A program made the position numbers and the translations under genes. The notes beneath the pieces are model-generated. The model saw nothing but the letters and a program-made list of their open reading frames with translations, was not told where the DNA came from and ran no database searches. A stretch of DNA of 64,000 nucleotides from Conchocele bisecta (taxonomy: Eukaryota; Mollusca; Bivalvia; Lucinida; Thyasiridae): the NCBI GenBank assembly GCA_029237695.1, contig CM055279.1, positions 23,811,919-23,875,918 of the forward strand, given 5' to 3'. This document shows, piece by piece, positions 63,400 through 64,000 of the stretch (its first letter is position 1; the number at the start of each line of letters is the position of its first letter).

Positions 63400-64000
63400 A
63401 TATGACAACTTTTGCCTCACCACGATAGTGGAGGGGGCATTTAGTGTTACCCTTGACCTTGTCCGTTCTTCCGTCCGTCACCAACCTAGTAACTCAAAAA
63501 ACTTTTAAACCGTAATAGCTACATACATGTACCTTGGTACATGTATGTTTGATTTGACCCCATGGTCATGGATTATGTCCCCCTTTTCAAGTTAGAATTT
63601 TCCAATTTTGTCTTGTAGCTCGTAAAACTTTTAAACCCTAATGGCTACACACCTGAAACTTGGTATGTCCTTATGATGAGTAGATTTGCAAAGTTTATTT
63701 TCATTCGACCCCCGAGTCATGGATTATCTCCCTCTTTTTGAATTAGAATTTGAAAATTTTGCCTTGTAACTCGTAAAACTTTTGTAATAGCTACAGCACT
63801 GAAATTTGATATGTAGCTTCCTTATGATGAGTAGATGCGGAAAGTTTATTTCGATTTTTGATTCGAACCCCGTGTCATGGATTATCTCTCCCTTGGCTTT
63901 TGGACACTGGAATTTTGTCTTGTTTACTATCAAAGCGATATGTGGGGTATCCGTGTTCTATGAACACATTTTCTAGCTTAGTTATCTCCCTTTGTTTTTT
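63400..64000. repeat. Degenerate ~150-bp tandem repeat running off the window
   Basis: Four diverged units share AACTTTTAAACC.TAATAGCTAC, TGAAACTTGGTATG, CATGGATTATCTCCC and AGTTAGAATTTTCCAATTTTG. The 5' side (CACGATAGTGGAGGGGGCAT, CCGTTCTTCCGTCCGTCACC) is of a type common in molluscan repeats. The array continues past 64000. Confidence 0.7.

Overview
The window looks like AT-rich, repeat-laden animal DNA, most probably from a bivalve or other mollusc. That inference rests on a B-box/coiled-coil/beta-propeller (TRIM-like) gene of the kind greatly expanded in bivalves, on dispersed tandem repeats carrying the GGGAGATAACT-type motif, on many small palindromic MITE-like repeats, and on a complete Maverick/Polinton. 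No species can be named from the sequence alone.

Only one ordinary host gene is convincing. It lies on the minus strand in two exons: exon 1 (55316-54670, two B-box zinc fingers plus the start of a coiled coil) and exon 2 (25459-24361, rest of the coiled coil plus a six-bladed-propeller/NHL-like region). Donor, acceptor and phase agree (CAG|GTAACT; TTGCAG|CC; a split Ser codon) and give a protein of about 581 residues. The intron is about 29.2 kb. Its two ends resemble the two ends of one dispersed composite repeat (called H here), and everything else in it looks nested between them.

Inside the intron, 26873-44690 is a 17.8-kb Maverick/Polinton, a virus-like self-synthesising DNA transposon. 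It has 263-bp terminal inverted repeats whose outer ~65 nt fold back on themselves, and a CATAC direct repeat on both sides. It sits in a dispersed repeat (J) whose uninterrupted copies at ~7.1 kb and ~58.3 kb show the empty site. Left to right it carries: two intact tandem paralogous ORFs of unknown function (+); a decayed conserved gene (-); a fibre-like gene with a repetitive coiled-coil shaft and C-terminal head (-); the penton/minor capsid gene (-); a conserved virion-associated gene (+); a coiled-coil/membrane gene with an Ala-Pro tract (-); the double-jelly-roll major capsid gene (+); the packaging ATPase (+, intact); a run of small plus-strand genes; the retroviral-type integrase (+); the protein-primed family B DNA polymerase (-); and a small zinc-finger gene (+) whose stop codon is inside the right TIR. 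Capsid, fibre, integrase and polymerase genes carry frameshifts or stops, while the ATPase and most small genes are open, so this copy cannot make all its own proteins unless the breaks are assembly errors. I found no adenovirus-type protease gene.

The rest is repeats: minisatellites of 60 bp (1.9-3.0 kb), ~80 bp (18.3-18.7 kb) and 42 bp (45.8-46.6 kb); ~150-165-bp tandem repeats (10.9-12.1 kb, 59.9-60.4 kb); at least eight families of palindromic MITEs present two to eight times each (named A, B, C, F, G, H, I, J, K, N, P below); and two ~3-kb non-autonomous DNA elements with TA target duplications (18204-21749; 49247-52232). No CRISPR array, rRNA or convincing functional tRNA was seen.
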